Counted from the stretch's first letter, positions 17,543 to 31,610 are shown. The stretch is 64,000 nucleotides of DNA from Lepidurus packardi (GCA_023053545.1 JAKZAN010000137.1:1-64000), one strand, 5' to 3'. Program-made: numbers and translations. The notes: generated from the letters alone by a model not told the origin.

Positions 17543-17580
17543 TAATTAGCTGTGACAACAGCTTAATATATCGTCCAGAC
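17543..17580 (+). repeat. Direct repeat, left copy (AGCTGTGACAA core)
   Basis: It contains TTAGCTGTGACAACAGCTTA followed by ATATCGTCCAGA. The same motif with few changes recurs about 313 bp to the right at 17856-17893. The core AGCTGTGACAAC recurs inverted near 20482-20493. Confidence 0.55.
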
Positions 17581-17855
17581 TTTAGCCTTGCCAGTGGGAG
17601 GGTGGGTTGCTGAGCTTGGCTCGGGTTTTTCCCATAAGGGCTGTGTTATTTTGGGGTGGGTTTGGTGGGTGGGAGATAAGGACATATTGCCATCGGCCAG
17701 GTCGTTCGTGCTCCTTTCATGAGATTCTCAGAAGTGGGCAAATTGGATCACAAAACGGGTTAGAACGTACCAGCACGTGATAGTTTTTGGGCTTGTGACG
17801 TCACGTCTGTAGGATCAATAGGACAGGGTAGCAGATCAACGTTGGTAAACGTTTG

Positions 17856-17893
17856 TTATTAGCTGTGACAAAAGCTTACTATATCGTGCAGAG
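17856..17893 (+). repeat. Direct repeat, right copy (AGCTGTGACAA core)
   Basis: It contains TTAGCTGTGACAAAAGCTTA followed by CTATATCGTGCAGA, the second copy of the motif at 17543-17580. Shorter inverted matches (TCACAGCTAA) occur near 20011 and 20037. Confidence 0.55.
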
Positions 17894-18574
17894 TTTTGAA
17901 TTTTGAGGACTCATAGGTAAAAATAAGATCAATTGCTAAAATTGTATTCTGTTTTTATTGGTAGCTTTCTATGCTGATATTTCTTATGTCAGCACTTACG
18001 TTAGTTTTGTGAACTGATTTCTTCCCCACCCAATTAAACGGTCAACACTTTTTTTACCAATTTTAGTACATTTCAAAATATTGGTATGTTTTAAAACAAA
18101 TATGATGTTTTCATTTTCAAAGATTTACCTCAGGTACATAATATATATTTCTTGCATTTTAGATAAATAGTTTGGGATTTCCGTATAATACAAAACCATC
18201 ATGTATTTTTCTCTATTTTAACTCGATATACGCATAACCCAACTGCAATTTAACTGCCTTCCACAACGTGACACCTTTTAAAAACACACCAAAAGCGGCA
18301 AACAATAAGACAACTGCATCCAGCTACTAAGCAAGAAAACTTCAAAATGTGCTTTGACACTCGAACTAAGGATACAAATTTCAATTGACCATCCCTAACT
18401 GCTGGTACACCTTTGAAATTTTTTCTTTCTAAATTGTACCCTTTTCATTAACAAAAGGAAGAAAATGACCTGACTAATTGACTTGAACCTTTGCCTCCAT
18501 GATTGGACTTTGACCGAACTTGACTTTACGAAGAACCTACTCTTCCAGGCATCAACTCTACGATAAAACCCGAC

Positions 18575-18580
18575 TATAAA
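18575..18580 (+). promoter_or_regulatory. TATA box upstream of the RPA-like gene
   Basis: TATAAA, in the context GACTATAAAAGACC, lies about 240 bp before the ATG. An initiator-like CAGTCCACTCA follows about 30 bp downstream. A CAG|AAACGG junction at about 18807 could be a 3' splice site of a short 5' UTR intron. Confidence 0.5.
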
Positions 18581-18817
18581 AGACCTCACACGGAATGACA
18601 GAAAACAGTCCACTCACAGCTCCCAAACACTAAGTGCAAATCAATATTCATCATACAGTTCCAAAAAAGAAATTGAAAGCAATTTCACCTCACCATTCCG
18701 AAACACCCTATTGCAAAAGTAAGTAAATAGTTTCATTTCACAACTTTTTAATCCAATAGTTCTTCACTGCAACTCTTCTCATCATGTCTTATTCTCTTTC
18801 CACCAGAAACGGCAACC

Positions 18818-19873
18818 ATGGGAGCAGACGCTTACACCGGGTACGTCCATGACATAACCCCTTTGCGCCAAAACCAGAGTCCATCGAAGTACACCAAAAT
18901 TCCAGGCCAAAATTTTCGCTTTTTTCTGCAGACGTCGGACAATACATACGAAGAATGTTTGTCGTTTATTGCTGGCTCCTATAGCAGAATTAAACGTTAT
19001 TCGACCGCCAAGATACCCATCACCATCCAAATCCTACCGAATAGCTCACCTTCAGGTCAGACTCCACAAAAAAGAACTAAATACGATCTTATTAAGATTA
19101 CCCAATCTTCGCAAATCAGCGAGACAAATCAAACGCTCAAATTTAATTATTCGCCAAGAAAACAGCAACAAGCCACACTTCAAACTTGTATAGAGTTTCC
19201 CGACACCCGTTACAAAATCATCGTTCAAATCCAAAACATTAGCGAAGAGAAGACAACGAACAAAGGGCAAACGTTCCGCGAAATAACAATTGGAGACGAT
19301 ACCTGTACTTCCACACTAATTACCTGGAAAAACCAAACAGTTACTATCGAAAAAAACAAAGTTTACGAAATTACCGATGTCATCTATAATCAAGATTATC
19401 AAAACTTCGCCTTGACGCAGCAATCGTTCTTTACAAGAACAGAAGCCCAACTGGACATCCAGCAACCCATTTTAGACGACACAACGGAGCCCATCATACT
19501 GGAAGCCATAGCCCACTGCAACATTGGTATTTTCCAAACCTGCCTAGCCTGCAAAAAAAAAACAGAACGACAACCGACCATTCCAGATAACGATGACCCT
19601 ACCATTACGTGCACAAACTGCAAAAAAATTCAACTTAGACAAACGACTCCACTAACTTTCCAAGGCACAGTCGGTTTCTTCAACGATAATAACATTATCG
19701 AAGCATCGATGACAGAAACCATACTAAAAGACTTCTGCAAACAAGAAGAAACTCTACAACTGACTCCAGACACTGCGAATGCTGTCATCGTGAAATTACT
19801 AACGACAAAAGACTTCGACTTCACGGTAGACCTAGAAAAAAAAGAAATCGTCAACGTCACCAAGAAAAAATAA
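18818..19873 (+). CDS. Intronless RPA1-like single-stranded DNA-binding protein, probable mobile-element gene
   Basis: A 351-residue, uninterrupted ORF. The N-terminal stretch (GYVHDITPL) and the region around residues 120-210 resemble OB-fold segments of replication protein A large-subunit homologues. A Zn-ribbon-like CLAC...CTNC quartet sits at about residues 242-268, where the RPA1 DBD-C zinc motif would be. Unlike its multi-exon neighbours it has no intron. It is shorter than true RPA1 (about 600 residues) and lacks a recognisable DBD-F or linker. RPA-like proteins of this kind are carried by some Helitrons and other elements. The 3' flank (20095-20312) recurs at 48.5 kb, which supports a mobile origin. 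No helicase or Rep protein is present, so the element would be partial or of another type. Confidence 0.6.
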   Translation: MGADAYTGYVHDITPLRQNQSPSKYTKIPGQNFRFFLQTSDNTYEECLSFIAGSYSRIKRYSTAKIPITIQILPNSSPSGQTPQKRTKYDLIKITQSSQISETNQTLKFNYSPRKQQQATLQTCIEFPDTRYKIIVQIQNISEEKTTNKGQTFREITIGDDTCTSTLITWKNQTVTIEKNKVYEITDVIYNQDYQNFALTQQSFFTRTEAQLDIQQPILDDTTEPIILEAIAHCNIGIFQTCLACKKKTERQPTIPDNDDPTITCTNCKKIQLRQTTPLTFQGTVGFFNDNNIIEASMTETILKDFCKQEETLQLTPDTANAVIVKLLTTKDFDFTVDLEKKEIVNVTKKK

Positions 19874-20628
19874 TATTGTTTTGTCAACATTTTTATTCTA
19901 AATAACCTAGATTTGTATTTGCATTGCATGTAATAGTGAATTCACTGTATTAGCGAAAAACTTACAAAATATATATCTACCAATAACGCAAATGTCTTCT
20001 GATATTATAATCACAGCTAATAACATTAATAAAAATCACAGCTAAAAAGCAAACCATTAAAACATGCCAATAAAAAAAAAAAAAAAAACATGCAATTTCA
20101 GTTCGTTATCGTTTCGCATTTGGTTCGCATTTTAATTCGCATTTCTGATAAATTTTGATACAACTTAATATCTATTGATAAATGCTTTGATACATATAAC
20201 TTGATAACATTTCATATTTTTACTGACCATCTTTTCTCCTATCAGTCAAGTCCGTTTTCTGCTCTATATCAAATAGTTTTAGGACTTACAGAATACCATA
20301 ATTAATGCCATAATAATGACATGACATCAAACAAAGCCGTTTCTTTAAAAATCAACAGTAAATAAAAATCATAGACTGGCACAGCTAAAAACCTCTACAC
20401 ATTTCAAAATCGACCACAACAGACCACCAACAGACGAACCCAGAACAGCCACCTACCCACGTTCACCACTACTAACATTCCGTTGTCACAGCTTATTCGG
20501 CAGTCCAACCTGTCGTCTTGTTTAGCTCCAAGATAGTCTGGTAAGGTAGCACACATTTTCATTGTGAACGCTTTTCAATCTGTTTCTTTCCAGACGGTGT
20601 TGTAGGTTCTCAAAATCAGTGCTAAAAA
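19874..20628. other. Gene-free region between the RPA-like gene and the citrate carrier
   Basis: It holds the 3' UTR of the RPA-like gene, the interspersed repeat, inverted AGCTGTGA motifs, and (near 20500-20628) the presumptive promoter and 5' UTR of the carrier. No other coding sequence was seen. Confidence 0.5.
20095..20312 (+). repeat. Interspersed repeat, copy 1 (3' of the RPA-like gene)
   Basis: It shares with 48530-48810 the ordered blocks GTTTCGCATTT, GTTCGCATTTTA, TTTTGATACAACTT, TTTTTACTG-CC, TCAGTCAAG-CCGTTTT and TATCAAA-AGTTTT. Both copies are on the + strand. It follows an A-run at about 20073-20088. Confidence 0.65.
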
Positions 20629-21916
20629 ATGGATTGCTCAAAAAGAACTTTCGTTAATCCATTTGGACCGCGTAGACCTTGGATGAGTAGCGTGGGAGCA
20701 GCCGCTGCCTCAGGCGAAGGAAATAAAGGACTTAAGGGAATTGTAGCAGGTAACATTTCTGCATATCTCAACAACTGATCCGTAGCACGTTGCTACTCAT
20801 GTCACACACATTTCTACTAACAACCAAGGCGTTAATCGCCTGATAAACTCAAATCTTGGCAAAGATCCATAGACGTCAAGCTAACCTTTATCCTTTTACG
20901 CTACCCCCGATGCCTTGAATCAATATGCTTGGACTGTTTCTAGGTGGAATCACAGGCGGCATCGAAATCTGTATCACGTTCCCTACCGAGTATGTAAAGA
21001 CTCAATTGCAGCTAGACGAAAAAGCCGGTCAAAGGCGATATAATGGAATTGTTGACTGTGTCAAGAAAACTGTCCGGAGTCATGGAGTGTTGGGACTATA
21101 TCGGGGATTATCCGTGCTCTTATATGGCTCCATTCCCAAATCTGCCTGCCGTTTTGGTGCATTTGAGCAATTGAAAAAGTACTGCGTAGACGAAAAGGGC
21201 AATCTAGATCCCTCCAAACGACTTTTGTGTGGTTTGGGTGCCGGTGTAGCTGAAGCTATCTTCGCTGTCACTCCTATGGAAACTGTGAAAGTCAAATTTA
21301 TTAACGACCAACGGTCTGCCAATCCCAAATTCAAGGGCTTCTTCCATGGCGTAAGAATGATTATCAAGGAACAAGGTGACTTTTAAACGCTCTGGTGTTC
21401 AGAAAGAGACCGTTTTTATTAATGCCGGTGTTTCTACAGGTATCCGCGGGACATATCAAGGAGTAACGGCTACCATTATGAAACAAGGGTCCAACCAAGC
21501 CATTCGATTTTACGTTATGGAGACGCTCAAGGACTGGTACCGAGAAGGTGACCCTAAGAAGCCTGTTCCCAAACTGGTGGTCGGTGGCTTTGGTGCTGTA
21601 GCTGGAGCTCTTTCTGTTTTTGGCAATACACCTATCGACGTTGTCAAAACACGCATGCAAGGTCTCGAGGCGTCCAAGTACAAGAATACAGCAGACTGTT
21701 TTGTCCAAATCTGGAAACACGAAGGGCCTTTTGCGTAAGTTCCAACGCGGAAGCTGATTCTTTTAACAAACCGTAAAGTGTCAACTAAATTGATTTCCTT
21801 GTTCTAGGTTTTACAAAGGAACCATTCCTCGCATGAGCAGGGTTTGCCTAGATGTGGCTATTACATTCATGATCTATGACTCGTTCATGGATTTATTTTC
21901 CAAAGTCTGGAAGTAG
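20629..21916 (+). CDS. Mitochondrial tricarboxylate (citrate) carrier, SLC25A1-like
   Basis: A six-helix inner-membrane carrier that exports citrate in exchange for malate. Exon 1 (20629 to about 20749) starts [14 protein letters not shown] and ends GIVA. Exon 2 (about 20944-21376) has [20 protein letters not shown] with a carrier signature (P-x-E-x-x-K) and [11 protein letters not shown] 64 bp intron follows, then about 21441-21735 ([33 protein letters not shown]) and a last exon (about 21809-21916) ending MDLFSKVWK. Three carrier repeats and the three P-x-D/E-x-x-K/R motifs are present, and the length of about 320 residues is normal. The frame is clean. Confidence 0.9.
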
Positions 21917-22736
21917 TTATTCCATATCTATATTTCTGGTCGCGACCACAAAGAATGAACGCATTCCAAGTTTACGTTTTAGGAAAAAAGTTAGACCCAA
22001 ATGTCAGATGGTTGATGTTCCGAAAGCAAAATTTAAAATCTTACATTCCTAGAAGAAAAATCCGCACATATCCCAAACACGAGTTTTTAGCGGACTTAAA
22101 AAATTTATAGTTTAAAAGATGTATAGTAGCTGTTTTACGGTAGAAATACACGGGGCCCGAAAAAATGATTCCAGGTACACGGATTGTATTGGGGATGAAA
22201 AGTGGGGAGACAAGAAGAGTTAACGGAAAGAATGAACTCTGCTCGGGTTTATTGCCTATTAATGTAAGACTCGCAAGAGACAAAAAAAGGGGAAAATTTT
22301 GCTAGGGAAAAGGTACCGGCAATTATATGAAAGAAAACTCGAACCATTTAAAAAAAAGGCATACTAATACCACGTGGAAAAGTGAACTTTTTTATGCCAC
22401 TTGTTTGTTGTTGCGCAATTGAAAAGGGGGAATGGCAGCATTCAAGTTGCGCGCAATTGAAAATTAAAGATGTAAACATTTAAAAAATCAAGGCTGAATT
22501 CGAAAAACAAATAGAACAGTCTCACAATGTCTTTCCCATTAGCGGAATGCAACACGAAGAAGACAACAATTTTGAACACCAGTTCCAATAATTGTTCTCT
22601 TCCTTGGTTTGGCCTTTTTTTTCGAATTAATTGAAATCTTTTTACGAACCAATGCTGCACTTCAGCAATTTGCAGCACGTTCCTTCCAATTGTTATCTTT
22701 TTTTTGAGAAATGTGTCCACCTCACCAGCGAAAAAT
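21917..22736. other. 3' flanks of the convergent citrate carrier and ERK genes
   Basis: An 820 bp A/T-rich stretch between two convergent genes, read as their 3' UTRs plus spacer. Short open frames here show no recognisable domain. Confidence 0.5.
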
Positions 22737-24808
<2,072 letters not shown>

Positions 24809-24975
24809 TTTCCAACTGGTTTGTTTGTACTGATCCCGTGATGTTGAATATTGAACCACCCTAACCCATTCGCGTTCAGGTTTTTTGTAGTTCACGTGAG
24901 TTATTCGCTATTACAGTTTGTTGTTAACCACCGAGTCAAGCAGGAGGTAGAATATTTTAAAATTCTGCCGAAAAA
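24809..24975. promoter_or_regulatory. Short bidirectional promoter between ERK and RPB11
   Basis: Only 167 bp separates the ERK ATG (minus strand) from the RPB11 ATG (plus strand), so both 5' UTRs and core promoters must share it. A TATA box was not seen. A CACGTGA E-box-like hexamer lies at about 24893-24899. Confidence 0.55.
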
Positions 24976-25519
24976 ATGAACGCACCACCCGCTTTTGAAT
25001 CGTTTTTGCTTTTCGAAGGGGAGAAAAAGTACCATAATAGTTATTCTATTAATTATCCCTACTAGTCTTCTAAAATTTTTTAACTTATTGCGTAGGATTA
25101 TCAAAGAGCAGGATACAAAGGTACCCAATGCTGCGATTTTTACCGTAAATAAAGAGGATCACACTCTCGGGAACATGATTAGATGGTAAGCTTTAAAGAA
25201 TCAAGTATTAATTATAATAATTAGTTATAATATATTTATTTGGATTTCATCTAGCCAGTTGCTGAAGGATCCCAATGTGCTTTTTGCGGGTTATAAGCAG
25301 CCTCATCCTTTGGAGCATAAATTTATTTTGCGTATCCAAACTACTTCCGATTACACTCCTCATGACGCAATGATGCATGCCATCACGGATTTAATTTCAG
25401 AGCTCTCCCTTTTAGAAGAAAGATTTAAGGTAACCTATCAAAAGACTGCCCCTTATCTAAACAATGACGCGGTTTTGGTTTCTTTAGGAATCCGTACGAG
25501 AGCGGAAAGAAGGGCTTGA
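24976..25519 (+). CDS. POLR2J: RNA polymerase II subunit RPB11
   Basis: RPB11 pairs with RPB3 in the Pol II assembly platform. Exon 1 (24976 to about 25030) encodes [17 protein letters not shown], the canonical N-terminus. Exon 2 (about 25096-25187) gives [20 protein letters not shown] and DHTLGNMIR; exon 3 (about 25256-25519) gives [20 protein letters not shown] and [16 protein letters not shown]. Length, about 132 residues, is slightly longer than the 117-residue human protein because of the C-terminal tail ending TRAERRA. An AATAAA at 25570-25575 follows. Confidence 0.95.
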
Positions 25520-25790
25520 CTGAAAACCAAGCATTTATTTTATGACTTGTACTGTACACGTAACTTTGCAATAAAAACTAAACCTTGAAACAAAATTGCA
25601 CTTGTAACAATTATCGAACGTGGGATTTAACCTCCAGGAAAACTTGAACATTAATTTTGGGGTCTAGTTTAGCACACCCTACACAAAAAGGCATCACAAC
25701 TTAACCATATTTTTTCATTAAACAGGTTGATAATAAAAGGCACTGAATGAGAAATCCGCATTCTTCGAGTAACGTTTGCTTCTCGTGGGC

Positions 25791-28700
25791 TTAATAAGTA
25801 TCCTCTTCTGTACACTCGCTCGCTAAGTGGCCAAAGGCTGAAAAAATATAAACATACCTAATTAACGAGGGATGAAAAATCAGTGAATAACTTACCTTCA
25901 CATGTATTGCAATACGGACGAGGTTCGTTGCGTTTGCCTTGGTGCTGAGAGTGCGGTGGTGTCGGTAAATTGTTACCTTCATCGAAGGAAGATTGCTTAG
26001 GGCAATCCTCGGTGTCGTGCAGATCAAAAGTATCGCAAATATCACAAAATAACCGAGGAGCTACGAGCCGCTTCGCTACGCCGTTTTTCTGGACAACTTC
26101 GCTGATGCCTTGATTCATCAAAGAGGCGTGGCTAATTTCCAGCTGTAACTTGCCTTCGTCCAGCTTTCGTTGCATGTCGACAATGACTGAATTCAAAAAC
26201 GCAATCTCGCGCTTACTCGCTTCTTTCTCTTCCAACAGCTGACTCACTTGCGGATTATGAGGTTGGCCTTCTTGCAAGGAAATCTGCTTTTTGATTTGGA
26301 AATCGACGACTTTCTGCTCCCAAACCCGTTTGTCATTTTCGTACCGTGCGTTAAAGGAACTTAATTCTGTTTGTAATTTAGCATAATCTTTTGACAAGAG
26401 GGAGATTTCCTGATCCTTTTGGACTAACTGTTGCCGATAAGTTTCCCGCTCGATTTCGTATTGAGATAGTCGTTCCAATTCTTCTACAAACGCCCGCTTT
26501 TGCTCTTGGAGTTCGAATAGTTCTGTCTCGCGCTCGTGAGCCAACGCTTCCATTTCTTCGCCTCGTGCTCTGGTCTTTTCCAAAGCTGTGCGCAGTTCTT
26601 CGGCCATTTCCGCTTCTTTAAGAGTCTGCTCCAATTTTTTCTGCAGTTCAGCTCTATGGGTATTAAATGTGCTTTTCAAACGCTCCACTTCCAGAGTGAC
26701 CTGTGCCAATTTTGTGTCGCGCTCTTTGACAGCGTCGTTAGTCAATACTCGCTCTGTTTCCAAGGCTTCACGCTGATTCTGCACGGTTTGTAGCGTTTGT
26801 TGCAAGTCAGCGTTGGAAAGTCGCACGTTTGCCAGATCTTCCTCCAACCTAGCTACTTGGTTCCGCTGTTCCGCGCTTTCAACTGAAGCCTGGGTGCTTT
26901 TCTCGGTTAAATCTGCCTTCAATTTGTCATACTGCGCTTTGCTTTCGTGTAATTGAGCTTGAATTTGGCGTAATACCTCAGCCAGTTCCGTTACTTTTTT
27001 GTCGCTCTCTTCTTTGCTAGATAAAACCTTATTTGCCTCAATTTCCATTGTCTCAAACTTAACCTTGAGTTCTTTCAGATTAAGTTCCGATTCTTCACAA
27101 ACGCGCTTCAATTTTTGCAACTTGGCTTGACTGGCTTCTAAAGTTTTCCGAGCTTGTTCTTCCCGTTCTTGAAGGACTTCGTTCAGCTTGTCAACTTTAG
27201 ATTGAGAATCCTTTGCTTCGGTGCTATGAAGCGTTTCTATCTCTGCTAACCGCGTGCGTAGACGTATGGATTCCTGCAAAACCTCCTTAAGCTGCTGTTC
27301 CAACTCTGTTTTCTTCACAAGTTCCATTTCGGATTCTGACAGCTTTTCTCGCAATTTACTAATTTCGCCTGTTTGCTCTTGTAACATCATTGCAGCGCTT
27401 TCTTTCTCCGCATTGAGAAGCCTCTTTAAGTTATCCACTTCTTGGTTTACGAGCACCAACTCGCTTTCCATTTCTTGGGAATTTTTTAATTTGTCGAACA
27501 TCTTTGTCTGTTCTTCGCTAGTGCCTTCAAATGCTTTCTGCAAATCTGACAGGTTCTGCTGCAACATCTCGAGCTCTTGGTTCTTCATTTCCAATCTGCG
27601 TTGACTTTCATCTTTGTCGTGGGTGATCTGCTTCACACGCGATTCCAGGTCTTCGTTCTTCCGTAGCCAATCCAACTTGTCGAGATTCAAGGCTTGGATG
27701 GTGTGATTCAGCTGTTGAATTTCAGCTTCCTGCTTCACAATATTGGCGCTAAGCTCATCCAATTGACACTCTTCTTTACCCACAGTTTCTTTCACGTGTT
27801 TAATGTCCAACTTGGCCATCTCCAATTCTTGATGTTTGGCTTGCAATGTCTGCTCTTTCGTCTTCACCAAGTCGGTCAGTTCCAGCATTTGCTCGTTGAG
27901 TTCATCGTTCTTCTCTTCAACTTGATTGACGATGGCATGCCATTTCTCTTTCTCTTCTTTTTCCAACTGGACGCATTTCTCCTTTTCAGCTAAAGCTTCT
28001 TCCAACGCGATTAGCTTCTCTTTAGTGTTAACAAGCTCTTGCTGAAGTTCGCTATCCGCGCTGACCAATCCGTCCTTGAACCTCTTGGTTTCCAACAACA
28101 AGGCATCTTTTTCTTCTTTCAGAGTTACCAACTGCTCTTCCAACTCAAACCCTCGATTCGCTTCCTTCTCCAGCTCCTCGTTCTTGGTAAGTTCCTCCTT
28201 TAGACTCGTCTCTAACACCCGAATCCGATTTTCCAGTTCCACATTTCGACCCTAATTTGATCACATTAGTCACGGTAAAGTTTAAACAGAGAAAATGGTC
28301 TAAACAGACCAAGTGATATTCTTAAGCACATCACAAATTTACCTCAGCGTCTGATTTGATGATTGTCGCCTCTTCCAACTGAAACTGCAAGTCTTCTAAT
28401 CTTCGACGGTCCTCTTCCCACTGTGCTGCCGTTCTTTTCCGCTCCTCGTCACCTTTGGTGAGAAGCAATTGCAATCGCTGTACTTCGCCATTGGCTTCAT
28501 CCTCCAACTAATACACACATTTAATGTCTCTTTAATTCTTCTTCTAATCACTATTTTTAGTGAGTTCCTAACCTGGCTCAACTTCTTATTGGATTCAATG
28601 ACGAGCTTCTCAGCTTCTTCGGTTTGGGCAGCAGCTCGAACAAGTGCGGCGCGTTCGAATTCCCGTTCCTTCAGCAACTGTTCAATCTGTTTTTCTTTCT

Positions 28701-31077
28701 CTCGAAGCATTTCCTATTAAGAACAGCAATACTCTACTTGGTAGTGTTAACAGCACAGAAACTGTACTCTCTTATATTGTTCCTATATTGGCACGCAAAT
28801 GCAAAACCTAACAACTAATAGCTATGCCCCCACCCCTTCTTTGGCACATGATTAGTTTTCTAATAGATCTAATAGATCTCAAGTTCGAAACAGATTAATT
28901 CGTATTATTCCCATGGATGCAGTAAAAATGTTAGGAACTTTGCTAATACTAGCTCCCTTTCATTATAACCAAGTTGTAAATTAAAATTCCAAGAAATGTC
29001 AAAACATGAGAGAAAATCCCGTCAGTAACATCCATCATCATCGTCGACGACCGCGTCGTTGTCCTACAGACAAAAAGAATTTCAAAGAAAGGGAACTGTC
29101 TTTAAATCGCACTTGAGTGAGTGTTGATTATAGCGAGAATGTCGGAAAAGAAATAGTTAGTGACAGCCCCGTATCCTTGAATGTCTCTTTGCCTAATGCC
29201 CAAGCACAGGAGCAGCACATTACACTTACTCTAAAACAATAAGCAATGTTATATCGCCAAAAAGCAACAGATGAGATATAGCTTCCAGTTGCGAGTATAT
29301 AATTATAGGTAACACTGAACTAAAGATTATAAACTTAAATTACCTGTAGAGCAGAAGCTGTCCCTGCTGGAGGTGACGGGCGACTTGGTCTCTGCAAAAA
29401 AAAATTGCACTATTTAGGAAAAAAAAATCACTCTGGATGCACTAAACTACACATAACTACTCCAACAATACTCCAACACACAGTAAACCATGCCCAATAC
29501 CTGTCCTATACACCGTGTACACAATCGTAGCTCCATGAACTGGCTGTTGATCTTCATTACTTATTTAGTAACGATTAAGTATTTTAGTATTTATTCAAAA
29601 TATCCAAGGATTTATTAAGGATTTATTAAGAATTATTAAGTATTATTACATTCTTTAATGAGTTAAATGGTTAATTCTTACCTTGTTAGACGTGGTTAGT
29701 GACTGGACTCCAAGTCTTACCCTAGATGCTGTCGAAGCCATGCTGGAAACCGAGATAGAGCCCATGGAATCTCGAGTGCCTTGACGGGTCAGTCCAGGTC
29801 GGGTCGGAGTTGCTGAAGAAGATACCCGACGCATGGCATTAGCTGGCGACAGCGAAACTTTGTGGACCGGAGCAAACAACCCATGATTGGCTCGGCATTC
29901 AAAATACCTGCAAAAAACCCTTTCTTTAACAGAATAATATAAATCATACCAACCAACCTTTTTCCGCCCACAGTTCCATCATTCTTGCCAACAGGATCAT
30001 CCAATTCAACGCCGGCCCAATTTCCAGCTGCAAAGTCGGTCCCGCCCACATAGCGAAGAACGCCGGCTTTGGAGCCCAAGCTTGAGTTAACGATAACACG
30101 CTGTCCGATTTTCAAATCAGAAGGAGGGGGCAGCGAAGGAGCAGGGCTAGAGGCTTTGGAAGGCGCATCAACTTTAGAAGGCGTGGGACTTGAGGTGGGA
30201 GCTTCAGAAGCAGTGTCTGACGGCATCTCGGCCCCTTCAAGAGGGAATCGCGTCAGACGAGTTAACCGCGAAAAGATCCCACGCAAGGGCTGACACTGAA
30301 AGTAGCGCACGCCACCTACTGAGCCGTTATTCTTGCCTATTTGTTAGGGTTGAGACGATTTACAAGTATTAAGACGTAATACTAATAATGCAAATCAAGA
30401 CTGTAAAAAAGTTACCACTGGTGTCATCCAAAACGATGCCAGCCCACTCTCCAGGAGCGAATTTGGCCTCGCCAATGTACTGAATGTACCCGGGTTTGAC
30501 TCCATTGACAAACACCCTATCTCCGACGATAAATGAATCCGTGTCGACGGTTAACACACTTGCATCTATAGTTTAGTTTTAAGGAACGACGAAAATGATC
30601 AAATGTAATTCAATTTGTCACAACTTTTTTTTGTCGATGAAGGTATCTAGGAACTACGTACCGGACATCCGACGAACACCAGCTTCACTAAGTCTACGGG
30701 CTTGTTCCCATGCAGTATCAATTGAGCCGTCTACGCAATGTTCAACGGCACAAACAAAAAAGGCAAAGCAGACAAGGCTAAATTAGTAAGCAAAATGTAA
30801 CATAACACAGGTTTAAAAGTTTTACCAGACAGTTTCCTACTAGCTTCACTAATTTTTCGGTCATGCTGCTTGGGCAGATCTCCGACAATATCGTCGTCCA
30901 CGCCATGCTCAGTGACAGATGTTTTGCGCGCTAAAACTAACAAGTGCAATACAAACACGCAAACAAGAAGAGGATTTTAGACATGCTCTACGAGAAAAAA
31001 GGGAGTTTTCTTACCAGGTAGCTTTTTCTTTCCCATATCTTCACTTGCTCGCCTACTGCCAGTTCCATTCTCTACAA
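25791..31077 (-). CDS. CLIP-170-type microtubule plus-end protein (CAP-Gly, coiled coil, zinc knuckles)
   Basis: A microtubule plus-end tracking protein. Two CAP-Gly domains are visible: [20 protein letters not shown] (about 30480-30420) and [20 protein letters not shown] with [15 protein letters not shown] (about 30060-29900). They are joined by Ser/Pro-rich linkers and followed by [19 protein letters not shown]. Small exons encode [13 protein letters not shown] and [16 protein letters not shown] segments and may be alternatively used. A 2.4 kb exon (about 28242-25895) encodes nearly 780 residues of continuous heptad coiled coil. The C-terminus has two zinc knuckles, [15 protein letters not shown] and [14 protein letters not shown], as in CLIP-170, ending EEDTY at 25791. 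The true start lies at or upstream of the exon at about 31077 ([17 protein letters not shown]) and was not found. Confidence 0.9.
28711..29341 (-). other. Long intron region inside the CLIP-170-type gene
   Basis: About 630 bp between the coiled-coil exon ending near 28710 and the small Pro/Ser exon at about 29342-29392. No convincing exon was found, but a micro-exon could be missed. Confidence 0.4.
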
Positions 31078-31534
31078 AGAAAAATTAAAATAAGTCAAAC
31101 TCGATTGAAATTCACACAATAAATTATAGATAAGTGTTTAGTTTTCGGTTCCCAAGTAAACTCCCTAAACAACGAACCATACAGTTCATGTTACTAGATT
31201 GAGGACAATTTCTGGCAAGAACCTAGCGATCAACGAGGGTCTCGAAGTACTACCCCATTCGATACAAAAGCATAGTTCTATACTAGACTGAAATATCTAA
31301 GAATTTGTTTTGCAAATACTTTACAACATAAATCGATGTTCAAGTAAAAAAAGCAGCAGTCGGCGAGGAAAAACAGTACTCGAACCCGGTAGTCCTTCAG
31401 CGCGTGAAAGCAGTTGTTCGTTAGACTTCGAGCCTATGTCGCGCCTATCTCGTACCCCCAGCAAGATAGTATCATTTAAACGCCGATAAATCCCCTATGG
31501 TACTACAAATACTGATAAAAAAAACATATGCATC

Positions 31535-31544
31535 TATATAAAAG
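31535..31544 (+). promoter_or_regulatory. TATA box of the first MAM-like secreted gene
   Basis: TATATAAAAG lies about 70 bp upstream of the ATG at 31611, a good position for a core promoter with a short 5' UTR. Confidence 0.55.
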
Positions 31545-31610
31545 CGAAGAATACACGAACGCGCTGACAGAAAAGTGCTTGTGATCTTAGAAATATTCAC
31601 TCCAAACGGA

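Larger units (their letters stand above)
17301..18574. other. Gene-free region with paired direct repeats, upstream of the RPA-like gene
   Basis: No coding sequence was recognised. It contains two copies of a roughly 36 bp motif (17543-17580 and 17856-17893) and a G-rich stretch near 17590-17690. It then becomes A/T-rich and runs into a TATA-box promoter. It is probably the left part of a mobile element carrying the RPA-like gene. Confidence 0.45.

Noticed and set aside
26391..28720. Several + strand ORFs rich in Phe, Leu and Ser
   Set aside because: They are antisense shadows of the CLIP coiled-coil exon.
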